A DNA stretch of 7,774 nt from Dysgonamonadaceae bacterium (GTDB lineage: Bacteria > Bacteroidota > Bacteroidia > Bacteroidales > Azobacteroidaceae). The position numbers were made by a program, and so were the translations under genes. Below are positions 1-6,402 of the stretch, piece by piece. Numbering within the stretch: the stretch's first letter is position 1; each line of letters begins with the position of its first letter. Under the pieces are notes generated by a model. It saw only the letters and a program-made list of their open reading frames with translations, was not told where the DNA came from and searched no databases. The stretch is taken from positions 1 through 7,774 of the forward strand of contig JAISNS010000083.1 of assembly GCA_031276105.1 (NCBI GenBank), read 5' to 3'.

Positions 1-966
1 GCTCAATTCGATGCACAATTGAGTAATTACTGGGCGGTAAATAATTATTATAATCCCGGATTCGCCGGACAGTCAACCGATCTGGAACTGGCAGCCTTGT
101 TCCGTATGCAATGGGTCGGAATCAGCGGCGCCCCACGTACCACCCTGATTACCGCGTCGATGCCTTACAGTTTGTTTGACCGGGAGCACGGAGTCGGATT
201 GAGCATGTACAACGACCGGATCGGCCTTTTCAGCGCCAATGTCATTTCCGGACAATATGCCTATAAAACCCAACTCTTCAAAGGCAATCTGGGAATAGGC
301 CTCCAAATAGGATATATCAACGAAATATTCGACGGAAGCAAAGTCGAAATACCTAAAGAAAACGATTATTTTGATCCGAACGATACATCCAATCCCGGAT
401 CGGAAGTCTCCGGCTCTTCCATCGACGCTTCGGTAGGCCTTTACTATTCCAAAAAAAACTTTTATACCGGCCTGTCGGTTACCCATCTGTTATCACCTCA
501 ATTAGAATTGAATGACAATTATATACTGGAAGTCCCGCGAACGTATTATTTTACGGCCGGATACAATATACAATTAAACAATCCGTTATTAGAGTTACGA
601 CCGGCGATATTGATTAAAACAATGGAATTAAGTTCATTTTACATCGAGGGAGATTCCGTTTTAGTTCCGGTGAAAAAAGAAAATGTATTAAAAGGAATGT
701 TAGCACAAACCCAGATAGACATATCGTTACGAATGATTTACAACAAAATGTTTTGGGCAGGTCTTTCTTGGCGGAAAAAAGACGCCGTCATGCTTATGCT
801 GGGCGGAAGATTCAAGATGATTGAAGCCGGATACGCATACGATTTTCCTATTTCCCGGATAATCAAAGGATCGTGGGGAAGTCATGAATTATTTCTGAGA
901 TATCACATAGATTTAAATAAAAAGAAATCGACTAAAAATAAACACAAAAGCGTTCGAATATTATAA
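1..966 (+). CDS. porP: PorP/SprF-family type IX secretion outer-membrane protein (5' partial)
   Basis: The reading frame is open from base 1 and ends with TAA at 964-966. The TTG at base 19 is in frame but is not the real start, because bases 1-18 encode AQFDAQ, which reads as the segment just after signal-peptide cleavage. The signal peptide itself is therefore lost to the left. The following NYYNPGFAG (about residues 15-23 of the visible part) is the usual N-terminal signature of PorP/SprF proteins. The rest alternates polar and aromatic/hydrophobic residues as in an outer-membrane beta barrel, and it ends in a GSHELFLRY segment typical of the family C-terminus, plus a short lysine-rich tail. 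PorP-type proteins act at the outer membrane with the PorK/PorN ring and are needed for T9SS secretion. Only 3 bases separate it from porK. The family call is strong; orthology to P. gingivalis PorP rather than to another PorP/SprF paralogue rests on gene order. Confidence 0.92.
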   Translation, partial: AQFDAQLSNYWAVNNYYNPGFAGQSTDLELAALFRMQWVGISGAPRTTLITASMPYSLFDREHGVGLSMYNDRIGLFSANVISGQYAYKTQLFKGNLGIGLQIGYINEIFDGSKVEIPKENDYFDPNDTSNPGSEVSGSSIDASVGLYYSKKNFYTGLSVTHLLSPQLELNDNYILEVPRTYYFTAGYNIQLNNPLLELRPAILIKTMELSSFYIEGDSVLVPVKKENVLKGMLAQTQIDISLRMIYNKMFWAGLSWRKKDAVMLMLGGRFKMIEAGYAYDFPISRIIKGSWGSHELFLRYHIDLNKKKSTKNKHKSVRIL

Positions 967-969
967 TAT

Positions 970-2391
970 ATGAAAAATTGGATTTTTTTGGCGCTGGCTG
1001 CTTTTATTGTTACGTCCTGTGGAAGGTCGTTTTCGGGCGACGGAGGCGAACTTACCGGAGTAAGCGCGCCGGCTTGGAGCGAACCGAATCCGTATGGTAT
1101 GGTACTGATAAAAAGAGGCTCCTTTCAAATGGGAACTGCGGCTAACGATTCGTTGTGGGGTACGTTTCAAAATGCAAAAGGCATTTCACTCGAAGCATTC
1201 TGGATGGACGACACGGAAATCACCAATGCCGAATACCGGCAATTCGTTTACTGGGTAAGGGATTCCATTATCCGTGAACGGCTTTACGACCCGGCGTATG
1301 GCGGTAACGATCTGTTCAAAATAGAAGAAGACAAGGAAGGAAACCCCATCGAACCGCCGATACTGGACTGGAAAAGACCGATTCCGACCGAAAAGAAAGC
1401 CAATGAAGACGAACTCAAAGCCATTCAAAGCGTTAATTGGACAAATCCTATCACCGGAGAAACCCGATTAGATCCGGAGCAAATGATTTATCGCTATTCT
1501 ACTTTCGACGCAACCGGTTATGCTTTAAGAAGAAACCGGATGAAACCGGAAGACCGGAACCGAAATACGGATATTGTCGTAGATCCCAACGAAACCGTTA
1601 TGATATCCAAAGACACGGCGTATGTCAACGAAGACGGCGTAATCATTCGAGAGACAATTACCCGGCCTTTAAGTTCTATTTATGATTTCCTGAGCAATTA
1701 CATCATCAATATATATCCCGACGAAACGGTTTGGATAAACGATTTCAACAATGCTTATAACGAACCGTATATGCGTCTGTATTTCAATCATCCGGGATAT
1801 AACGATTATCCGGTAGTCGGCATTTCGTGGGAACAGGCCAACGCTTTTTGCGCCTGGCGAACGGATTACCTGAAAAAATCAATAGATACGCGACGGAATA
1901 CCATCGAGCCGTATCGCTTGCCGACGGAAGCGGAATTTGAATATGCCGCCAGAAGTGGAAAATCAGAAAATATTTATCCATGGAAACAGCAAGGTACACA
2001 GGGAGATAAAGATTGTTTTCTGGGAAATTTCAAACCGGGAGAAGGAAATTATACGGAAGACGGTCATCTGATCCCGGCGCGGGTAGGTTCGTTTTCCCCG
2101 AATGAATTTGGATTGTACGACATGGCCGGAAATGTGGCGGAATGGACTTCTACCGCCTTTCTGGAATCGGGATTGGAAATCATGAGCGATTTGAATCCCG
2201 AATACCGTTATTCCGCCGCCAAAGAAGACCCTTATTCCTTAAAACGAAAAGTGGTCAGGGGCGGTTCGTGGAAAGATGTAGCGCATTTCATTCGCTCGGA
2301 TATTCGCTCGTTTGAATACCAGAATGAACAGCGATCGTATATTGGCTTCCGTTGTGTCCGTACCCAAGTCGGATTTGCGAAGAAAAAGTGA
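970..2391 (+). CDS. porK: T9SS ring lipoprotein PorK/GldK (FGE-sulfatase-like fold)
   Basis: This is a 473-residue lipoprotein with a short hydrophobic signal and a lipobox ending at Cys17 (VTSC), so it is probably anchored to the inner face of the outer membrane. The body matches the formylglycine-generating-enzyme/sulfatase-modifying fold. It has GSFQMG near residue 51, the DDTEITNAEY strand-helix near 80, PVVGISWEQA at 281, RLPTEAEFEYAARSG at 316, GNVAEWTS at 387, VVRGGSW at 428 and GFRCVR at 459-464. Nearly 190 residues separate the second and third motifs, an insertion expected in GldK. The two catalytic cysteines of true FGE, which follow the GGS motif, are absent: the stretch reads KDVAHFIRSDIRS. 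It is thus a structural rather than enzymatic member. PorK forms the periplasmic ring with PorN. The ATG at 970 is favoured by the lipobox distance; no Shine-Dalgarno site is visible. Confidence 0.96.
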   Translation: MKNWIFLALAAFIVTSCGRSFSGDGGELTGVSAPAWSEPNPYGMVLIKRGSFQMGTAANDSLWGTFQNAKGISLEAFWMDDTEITNAEYRQFVYWVRDSIIRERLYDPAYGGNDLFKIEEDKEGNPIEPPILDWKRPIPTEKKANEDELKAIQSVNWTNPITGETRLDPEQMIYRYSTFDATGYALRRNRMKPEDRNRNTDIVVDPNETVMISKDTAYVNEDGVIIRETITRPLSSIYDFLSNYIINIYPDETVWINDFNNAYNEPYMRLYFNHPGYNDYPVVGISWEQANAFCAWRTDYLKKSIDTRRNTIEPYRLPTEAEFEYAARSGKSENIYPWKQQGTQGDKDCFLGNFKPGEGNYTEDGHLIPARVGSFSPNEFGLYDMAGNVAEWTSTAFLESGLEIMSDLNPEYRYSAAKEDPYSLKRKVVRGGSWKDVAHFIRSDIRSFEYQNEQRSYIGFRCVRTQVGFAKKK

Positions 2392-2441
2392 ATGAGTAAA
2401 TGAGTTAACGAGTAAACGAGTTAACAAGTAAACAGGTTGAT
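2386..2441 (+). repeat. Octamer tandem array overlapping the porK stop codon
   Basis: Consecutive 8-base units begin at 2386: aagtgaat, gagtaaat, gagttaac, gagtaaac, gagttaac, aagtaaac, then a degenerate aggttgat. The first unit contains the last porK codon and its TGA stop. Most units carry TAA or TGA, and because 8 is not a multiple of 3 the array places stops in all three forward frames (for example at 2389, 2397 and 2429). Tiny ATG-AGT mini-ORFs follow the porK stop at 2392 and 2400. Two self-complementary GTTAAC words (2404-2409 and 2420-2425) could form a weak 6-bp hairpin. The function is unknown. Confidence 0.85.
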
Positions 2442-2444
2442 TGA

Positions 2445-2487
2445 TTTTTAGTTTTTAGTTTTTATCTTTTAGTTTTTAGTTTTTTTT
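2445..2487 (+). repeat. TTTTTAG heptamer array abutting the porL start codon
   Basis: Units of 7 bases run from 2445: tttttag, tttttag, tttttat, cttttag, tttttag, and then eight T residues directly before the ATG at 2488. The region immediately upstream of porL is thus almost purely T with A/G punctuation and has no Shine-Dalgarno site. The same TTTTTAG word recurs in the porN leader at 5318-5324. A role as a slippage-prone tract or an unstructured ribosome landing site is inference only. Confidence 0.85.
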
Positions 2488-3657
2488 ATGGGATTAAAGA
2501 GAAGAACAAGGAATATGATCGGAAAATTCTTATCCGGCGATAAAGGGAAAAGATTTTTTCAGGTTTTTTACAGCTTAGCCGCGTCGATAATCGTTATCGG
2601 GGTTTTGGCAAAACTGATGCACTGGCCGAACGGGTTAGGCAATACATTACTGTATGTCGGGTTCATTGTAGAAGCCATTGTTTTTGCGATTTCCGCATTC
2701 GACGAGCCGGTTAAAGAATGGCAATGGGATCTGGTATTTCCCGTACTTGATACCAACGATGCAGCCGATCGCCCCACGTTTGCGTCCGGAGGAGTTGCCG
2801 GCGGAAACGGCTCTGTCGTTATCGGCGGCGGAAACGGTAATGCAGCCGGCGGCGAAATACCGGTCGGAGGCAGCGTAGCCGCAAGCGGAAACGGTGGAGG
2901 AGGCAGTACCGTTATCATCGGCGGAGGCAATTTCGGCGGTGGATTCGGCGGAGGCAATTTCAGCGGAGATAACCAAGAAGGCTCGCACGAGAGAGCAGGT
3001 CAAGGAACGCCAACAAGCGCCGTATCCGCAGCAGAAGCAATGACGCCCGGACAAGTCCGCCAATCGTTCGGTATTCCCAACGCAGTGGAAATTTCGGAAG
3101 AAGACAGTAACGCCTTAACTGCCAGCATTAAAAAAATGGCTGCCGCAGCCGACCAATTAGCTAAAATGGCCGAGATGACCGACGCGACTCAACAATATCT
3201 GGATCGCTTGAGCGAAATATCGGATAATATGCAAAAATTCAGTTCGGTAACCAACAGTCTGACCGATGTATCGGATATATTGCTTAATTCCTATAAAACA
3301 ATCACCGATAATTCCGACGGCATCAACCATTCGTCGCGGGGATATGTCCATCAAATGGAAACCTTAAACCGGAATATACAGGGATTGAATACCATTTACG
3401 AAATACAGTTGAAAAGTGTCAGTTCGCAGATCGACGCGATAGAACGAATCAATGCCGGCTTGATGCGGATCAAAGATTTGTATGAAGGTTCGATCGTCGA
3501 CAGTTCGGTATTCCGTAGCGAAACGGAAAAAATGGCGCAACAATTACATGCTCTCAACGGCGTTTACAATCGCTTGTTGAATGCCATGACCATGAATATG
3601 TACGGGGCAGGTGGAAATCCGGGGTTCAACAATCCCAATCCGTTCGGACAACAATAG
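2488..3657 (+). CDS. porL: T9SS motor stator subunit PorL/GldL with glycine-rich linker
   Basis: PorL is the inner-membrane subunit that, with PorM, converts proton motive force into rotation. This 389-residue protein has a basic N-terminus, TM1 at about residues 26-44, a short loop (HWPNGLGN, 45-52), and TM2 at about 54-70. Lys42, His45 and Glu62 sit where the family has its functionally important polar membrane residues; Glu62 most likely matches the essential TM2 glutamate. Residues about 101-160 are extremely glycine-rich with repeated VIGGGN and GGGNF words. They are followed by a long helical, coiled-coil-like cytoplasmic region (about 205-365) and an N/P/G/Q-rich tail. It is longer than the roughly 310 residues I recall for P. 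gingivalis PorL, mostly through the glycine segment. The ATG at 2488 is chosen because MGLKRRTRN resembles family N-termini. An ATG at 2515 follows an AAGGA but would remove that conserved part. Confidence 0.95.
   Translation: MGLKRRTRNMIGKFLSGDKGKRFFQVFYSLAASIIVIGVLAKLMHWPNGLGNTLLYVGFIVEAIVFAISAFDEPVKEWQWDLVFPVLDTNDAADRPTFASGGVAGGNGSVVIGGGNGNAAGGEIPVGGSVAASGNGGGGSTVIIGGGNFGGGFGGGNFSGDNQEGSHERAGQGTPTSAVSAAEAMTPGQVRQSFGIPNAVEISEEDSNALTASIKKMAAAADQLAKMAEMTDATQQYLDRLSEISDNMQKFSSVTNSLTDVSDILLNSYKTITDNSDGINHSSRGYVHQMETLNRNIQGLNTIYEIQLKSVSSQIDAIERINAGLMRIKDLYEGSIVDSSVFRSETEKMAQQLHALNGVYNRLLNAMTMNMYGAGGNPGFNNPNPFGQQ
2918..2961 (+). repeat. 27-base in-frame repeat in the porL glycine-rich region
   Basis: A 17-base identical word (tcggcggaggcaatttc) occurs at 2918-2934 and again at 2945-2961, 27 bases (9 codons) apart. 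It encodes repeated GGGNF units in PorL. Looser relatives occur upstream, where VIGGGN is encoded near 2818-2837. The pattern suggests that the linker grew by in-frame duplication. Confidence 0.8.
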
Positions 3658-3693
3658 AAAGAACGCTACGCAATGTACAACAAAAAATAAAAA

Positions 3694-3714
3694 AATTCAC
3701 AGTTTATAATTCAC
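3694..3714 (+). repeat. Heptamer-phased repeat in the porL-porM spacer
   Basis: The word aattcac occurs at 3694-3700 and 3708-3714, separated by exactly one 7-base unit (agtttat), so the spacing is two heptamers. The 10-mer agtttataat at 3701-3710 is found again at 5330-5339 before porN. The 68-base spacer is otherwise A-rich and holds no gene, no clear hairpin and no recognisable Bacteroidota TAnnTTTG promoter element. Confidence 0.65.
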
Positions 3715-3725
3715 ACTAAAAAAGG

Positions 3726-5294
3726 ATGGCCGTAAACAGTCCCAATTCTCCAAGGCAGAAAATGATTAACCTGATGTATCTGGCTTTCATCGGTATGCTT
3801 GCGCTCAATGTTTCTTCCGAAGTATTGGAAGGTTTTGAGTTGGTGGAAGAAAGTTTGCTTCGTTCCGCGAAAGCGTCAACACAACATAACGACCGTATTT
3901 TCGGCGATTTGGAAAACTATTATGCTGCAAATCCGGCGAAAACACAGGAATGGTATGAAAAAGGAGCGCAGGTAAAAAAGAAAACCGATTCGTTGTTTAA
4001 TTATACGCAAAGCCTTAAGGAAAGAATCGTAAGGGCTGGCGACGGCGAAGAGGGCAATCCGGAACAGTTGAAACATCCCGATGATTTGAATGCCGCCTAT
4101 GAAGTCATGTTTGAACACGGGAAAAACGACGCAGCCAAATTAAAAGCCCGGATCGATGATTACCGCGAATATATTGTTTCCTTAGTGACAAATCCTTCTA
4201 TTAAAAGTATTATTGAAAGCAATTTAAGCACCGAACCGTCCCGGAAAGCAAAGGAAAACAAACAAACATGGGAAGAATCGATGTTCTGGCAAATGCCGAT
4301 GGCGGCTTCCATTACGCTATTGACGAAATTACAAAACGATATTCGCTATGCCGAAGGCGAAGTGCTGGGCGATTTACTGAAAAATATTGATATTCTGGAT
4401 TTTCGGGTCAATAAAATCGAAGCCCTCGTCATTCCCCAATCACAAAATGTGATGCGGGGAAGCGCCTATCAGGCGGATATTGTGCTGTCGGCGCAGGATT
4501 CTACCCAGCAACCGAAAGTGTTCGTCAATAATCACTTTTTGCCGGATGAAGCCGGCGGCCATTTTGTGGCAAACACAAGTTCGACAGGAACCTTTCCCGT
4601 AACCGGTTATATCGAAGTGACGCATAGCGACGGCTCCGTTTTACGCCGTGATTTCTCCACACAATATTTTGTTTCGGAACCGACAGCAACCATTGCTCCG
4701 GTATTGATGAACGTGCTTTATGCCGGTATCGACAACGAAATCAGTATTGCCGTGCCTGGTGTAGTCAGTCAAAATATTACCGCAACAATCACCAACGGCT
4801 CGTTGACACGCAAAACGAATGATATTTGGGTCGCCAAGCCCACTAAAATAGGGGAAGACGCTTATGTATCCGTTACGGCACAAATGAACGATGGCCGGAA
4901 ACTGGAAATGGGTCGAAAAGCGTTTCGTGTAAGACCATTACCGTTACCAAGCGCCTATTTAACGATTCCGGATCAGAATGGAAATCCGCTCAAATTTGAG
5001 GGAGGCCCCCTGTCGAAAGCAGCCTTAATGGGTGCAGATATAGTAAAAGCGGCTATTGACGACGGTATATTGGAGATTGATTTTACCGTATTGCGGTTTG
5101 AAGTCAGCACCACCGACGCTCTGGGAAATACGATCCGGGAAACTTCCGAAAATTCCCATTTTTCCGAACGCCAGAAAGCGCTTATCAGAGGATTAAACCG
5201 CGGGAAAACCGTATTGATAAGAGGCATCCGTACTATCGGCCCCGATAAGATAGAGCATTTGCTGAAAGCGCCGGTAGAAATTATTATTAATTAA
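3726..5294 (+). CDS. porM: T9SS motor shaft subunit PorM/GldM
   Basis: PorM is a single-pass inner-membrane protein whose large periplasmic part forms a dimeric shaft linking the PorL motor to the PorK/PorN ring. The N-terminus carries the hallmark RQKMINLMYLAFIGMLALNV (residues 10-29), which contains the only transmembrane helix, followed by SSEVLEGF. Residues about 35-220 are predominantly helical (GldM N-terminal domain, D1). A switch to beta-rich sequence occurs at FRVNKIEALVIP (226 onward, D2). Further beta domains begin near TATIAPVLMNV (320, D3) and FRVRPLPLP (400, D4, the C-terminal domain expected to contact the ring). The length of 522 is normal for the family. The ATG at 3726 is preceded by AAAAAGG, too close to be a standard Shine-Dalgarno site, but MAVNSPNSPRQK is the expected family start. 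It lies 68 bases after porL. Confidence 0.97.
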   Translation: MAVNSPNSPRQKMINLMYLAFIGMLALNVSSEVLEGFELVEESLLRSAKASTQHNDRIFGDLENYYAANPAKTQEWYEKGAQVKKKTDSLFNYTQSLKERIVRAGDGEEGNPEQLKHPDDLNAAYEVMFEHGKNDAAKLKARIDDYREYIVSLVTNPSIKSIIESNLSTEPSRKAKENKQTWEESMFWQMPMAASITLLTKLQNDIRYAEGEVLGDLLKNIDILDFRVNKIEALVIPQSQNVMRGSAYQADIVLSAQDSTQQPKVFVNNHFLPDEAGGHFVANTSSTGTFPVTGYIEVTHSDGSVLRRDFSTQYFVSEPTATIAPVLMNVLYAGIDNEISIAVPGVVSQNITATITNGSLTRKTNDIWVAKPTKIGEDAYVSVTAQMNDGRKLEMGRKAFRVRPLPLPSAYLTIPDQNGNPLKFEGGPLSKAALMGADIVKAAIDDGILEIDFTVLRFEVSTTDALGNTIRETSENSHFSERQKALIRGLNRGKTVLIRGIRTIGPDKIEHLLKAPVEIIIN

Positions 5295-5338
5295 GGTGAA
5301 AGATGAAAGGTGAAAAATTTTTAGTTCTTAGTTTATAA
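5295..5338 (+). repeat. Two adjoining heptamer arrays in the porM-porN spacer
   Basis: Directly after the porM stop there are three units of GRTGAAA: ggtgaaa at 5295, gatgaaa at 5302 and ggtgaaa at 5309. A second set follows: tttttag at 5318, ttcttag at 5325 and tttataa at 5332, whose last base is the A of the porN ATG. The two repeat families together fill essentially the whole 43-base spacer. TTTTTAG is shared with the porL leader, and agtttataat (5330-5339) with the porM leader. Confidence 0.82.
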
Positions 5339-6402
5339 TGAAAGCGATTTATTTTATAAGTTTATTTTTTCTTCTGTTAGCGTTTGTTCCGGAAAGTTTC
5401 TCACAGGATCAACCGCCACAGCGCCGGACTCGTCAGCGAGCCTCAGAAGTTGCATCCGATAATACGCCGTCGTTGACCGAAAGGGCGAGGATAAAAAACG
5501 AAGAATCTTCGAAAGCGCCCTCCCACATTGTATGGCAACGGGAAATTTACCGGAATATCTACCTTGATAAAGAAAATAATTCCCCCTTGTATTATCCGAC
5601 TCAGCCCATCGGAAAACGGGTCAATCTGTTTACTTTACTGTTTAAACTGTTATCTGAAAATAAAATAACCGCTTATAATTATTTAGACGGCCGGGAAATT
5701 TTTACGGAGGAAGAAAAAATTAATTTTGAAGAAATTCTGAAAAAATACCAGATATTATATACGGCGCAAGGTTCGGGAGATAACATCAAATACATTGTGA
5801 ATGAAATTGATATTCCCGGCAGCGAGGTATTGATTTACCTGATTAAAGAAGGCTGGTATTTCGATGCGGCCACCGGCACTTTCAAATCGCAAGTCATTGC
5901 TATTTGTCCGATGCTGGTACGAACGGATTTTTATTCCGGCGAACGAACCCGCGATCCCATGTTTTGGCTCCCATACGAAGAAATCCGTCCCTATCTTTCG
6001 CGCGAACTGATCATGACTTCCAACTACAACAATGCGCTGACTTATACGATGGATGATTTTTTCTCAAAAAAAATGTATTCGGGTGAGATTGTGAAGACAA
6101 CCAATCTGATGAATCTGAGTTTAGCCCAGCAAGTAGGCGCCGATCCGGACACGTTGAAAATAGCTCAGGATAGCATTGAAAATCAATTGAAAAGCTTCAA
6201 TAAAAATCTTTGGGTGTATAACGACACTATTCCGGTTGCGGCGGCAGAAGAAACTGCTAAACCGGATAAGAAAACAACCCCATCGAAAGAAAAAACTTCC
6301 GGTCGAGGCGCCAAAAAAGAAAAAGAAGAAAAACCGAAAGCGGCAACTCCTAAAGCCGAAAAATCTTCTTCAGCCCCTGCCCGGAGCGTCAGAAGGAGAT
6401 AA
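5338..6402 (+). CDS. porN: T9SS periplasmic ring protein PorN/GldN
   Basis: PorN is a periplasmic protein that forms the T9SS ring with the lipoprotein PorK. This copy has 354 residues, close to the family's usual size. Residues 1-22 form a classical signal peptide (hydrophobic core FISLFFLLLAFV, probable cleavage after SFS at 22) with no lipobox. A disordered, basic spacer runs to about residue 60. The GldN core then begins with VWQREIYRNIYLDKENNSPL, followed by YYPTQP, NLFTLLFKLL and the AYNYLDGREIFTEEEK segment. The core ends near residue 300. The tail (301-354) is low complexity, rich in K, E, P, A and S, and ends in RRR. The start ATG lies inside TATAATG with no Shine-Dalgarno site. The stop TAA shares its last base with the ATG of the next gene. 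Confidence 0.95.
   Translation: MKAIYFISLFFLLLAFVPESFSQDQPPQRRTRQRASEVASDNTPSLTERARIKNEESSKAPSHIVWQREIYRNIYLDKENNSPLYYPTQPIGKRVNLFTLLFKLLSENKITAYNYLDGREIFTEEEKINFEEILKKYQILYTAQGSGDNIKYIVNEIDIPGSEVLIYLIKEGWYFDAATGTFKSQVIAICPMLVRTDFYSGERTRDPMFWLPYEEIRPYLSRELIMTSNYNNALTYTMDDFFSKKMYSGEIVKTTNLMNLSLAQQVGADPDTLKIAQDSIENQLKSFNKNLWVYNDTIPVAAAEETAKPDKKTTPSKEKTSGRGAKKEKEEKPKAATPKAEKSSSAPARSVRRR
6393..6398 (+). promoter_or_regulatory. Shine-Dalgarno site for the first CHR gene, inside the porN 3' end
   Basis: AAGGAG lies within the final arginine codons of porN (AGA AGG AGA TAA), three bases before the ATG at 6402. It is the clearest Shine-Dalgarno-like match seen before any gene start here; the por genes have none of comparable quality. 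With the one-base stop/start overlap it suggests translational coupling of porN to the CHR gene. The spacing is shorter than the usual 5-9 bases. Confidence 0.6.

Noticed and set aside
19..21. TTG at base 19 as the start of porP
   Set aside because: In-frame upstream codons encode AQFDAQ, matching the mature N-terminus of PorP proteins, so the true start and signal peptide are outside the window.
2404..2458. GTTAAC hairpin followed by T-rich sequence as an intrinsic terminator after porK
   Set aside because: The stem is only 6 A/T-rich pairs with a 10-base loop, and the T-rich tract starts about 20 bases later. It is at most a weak attenuator.
2568..3063. Minus-strand proline-, alanine- and serine-rich open frames opposite porL
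   Set aside because: They are mirror images of the GC-rich glycine codons of PorL; composition is biased and no family motif is present.
3705..3710. TATAAT boxes before porM (also at 5334-5339 before porN) as sigma-70 promoters
   Set aside because: Bacteroidota promoters use a TAnnTTTG element with an upstream TTTG; no such pair is visible, and the words belong to the shared heptamer repeats.
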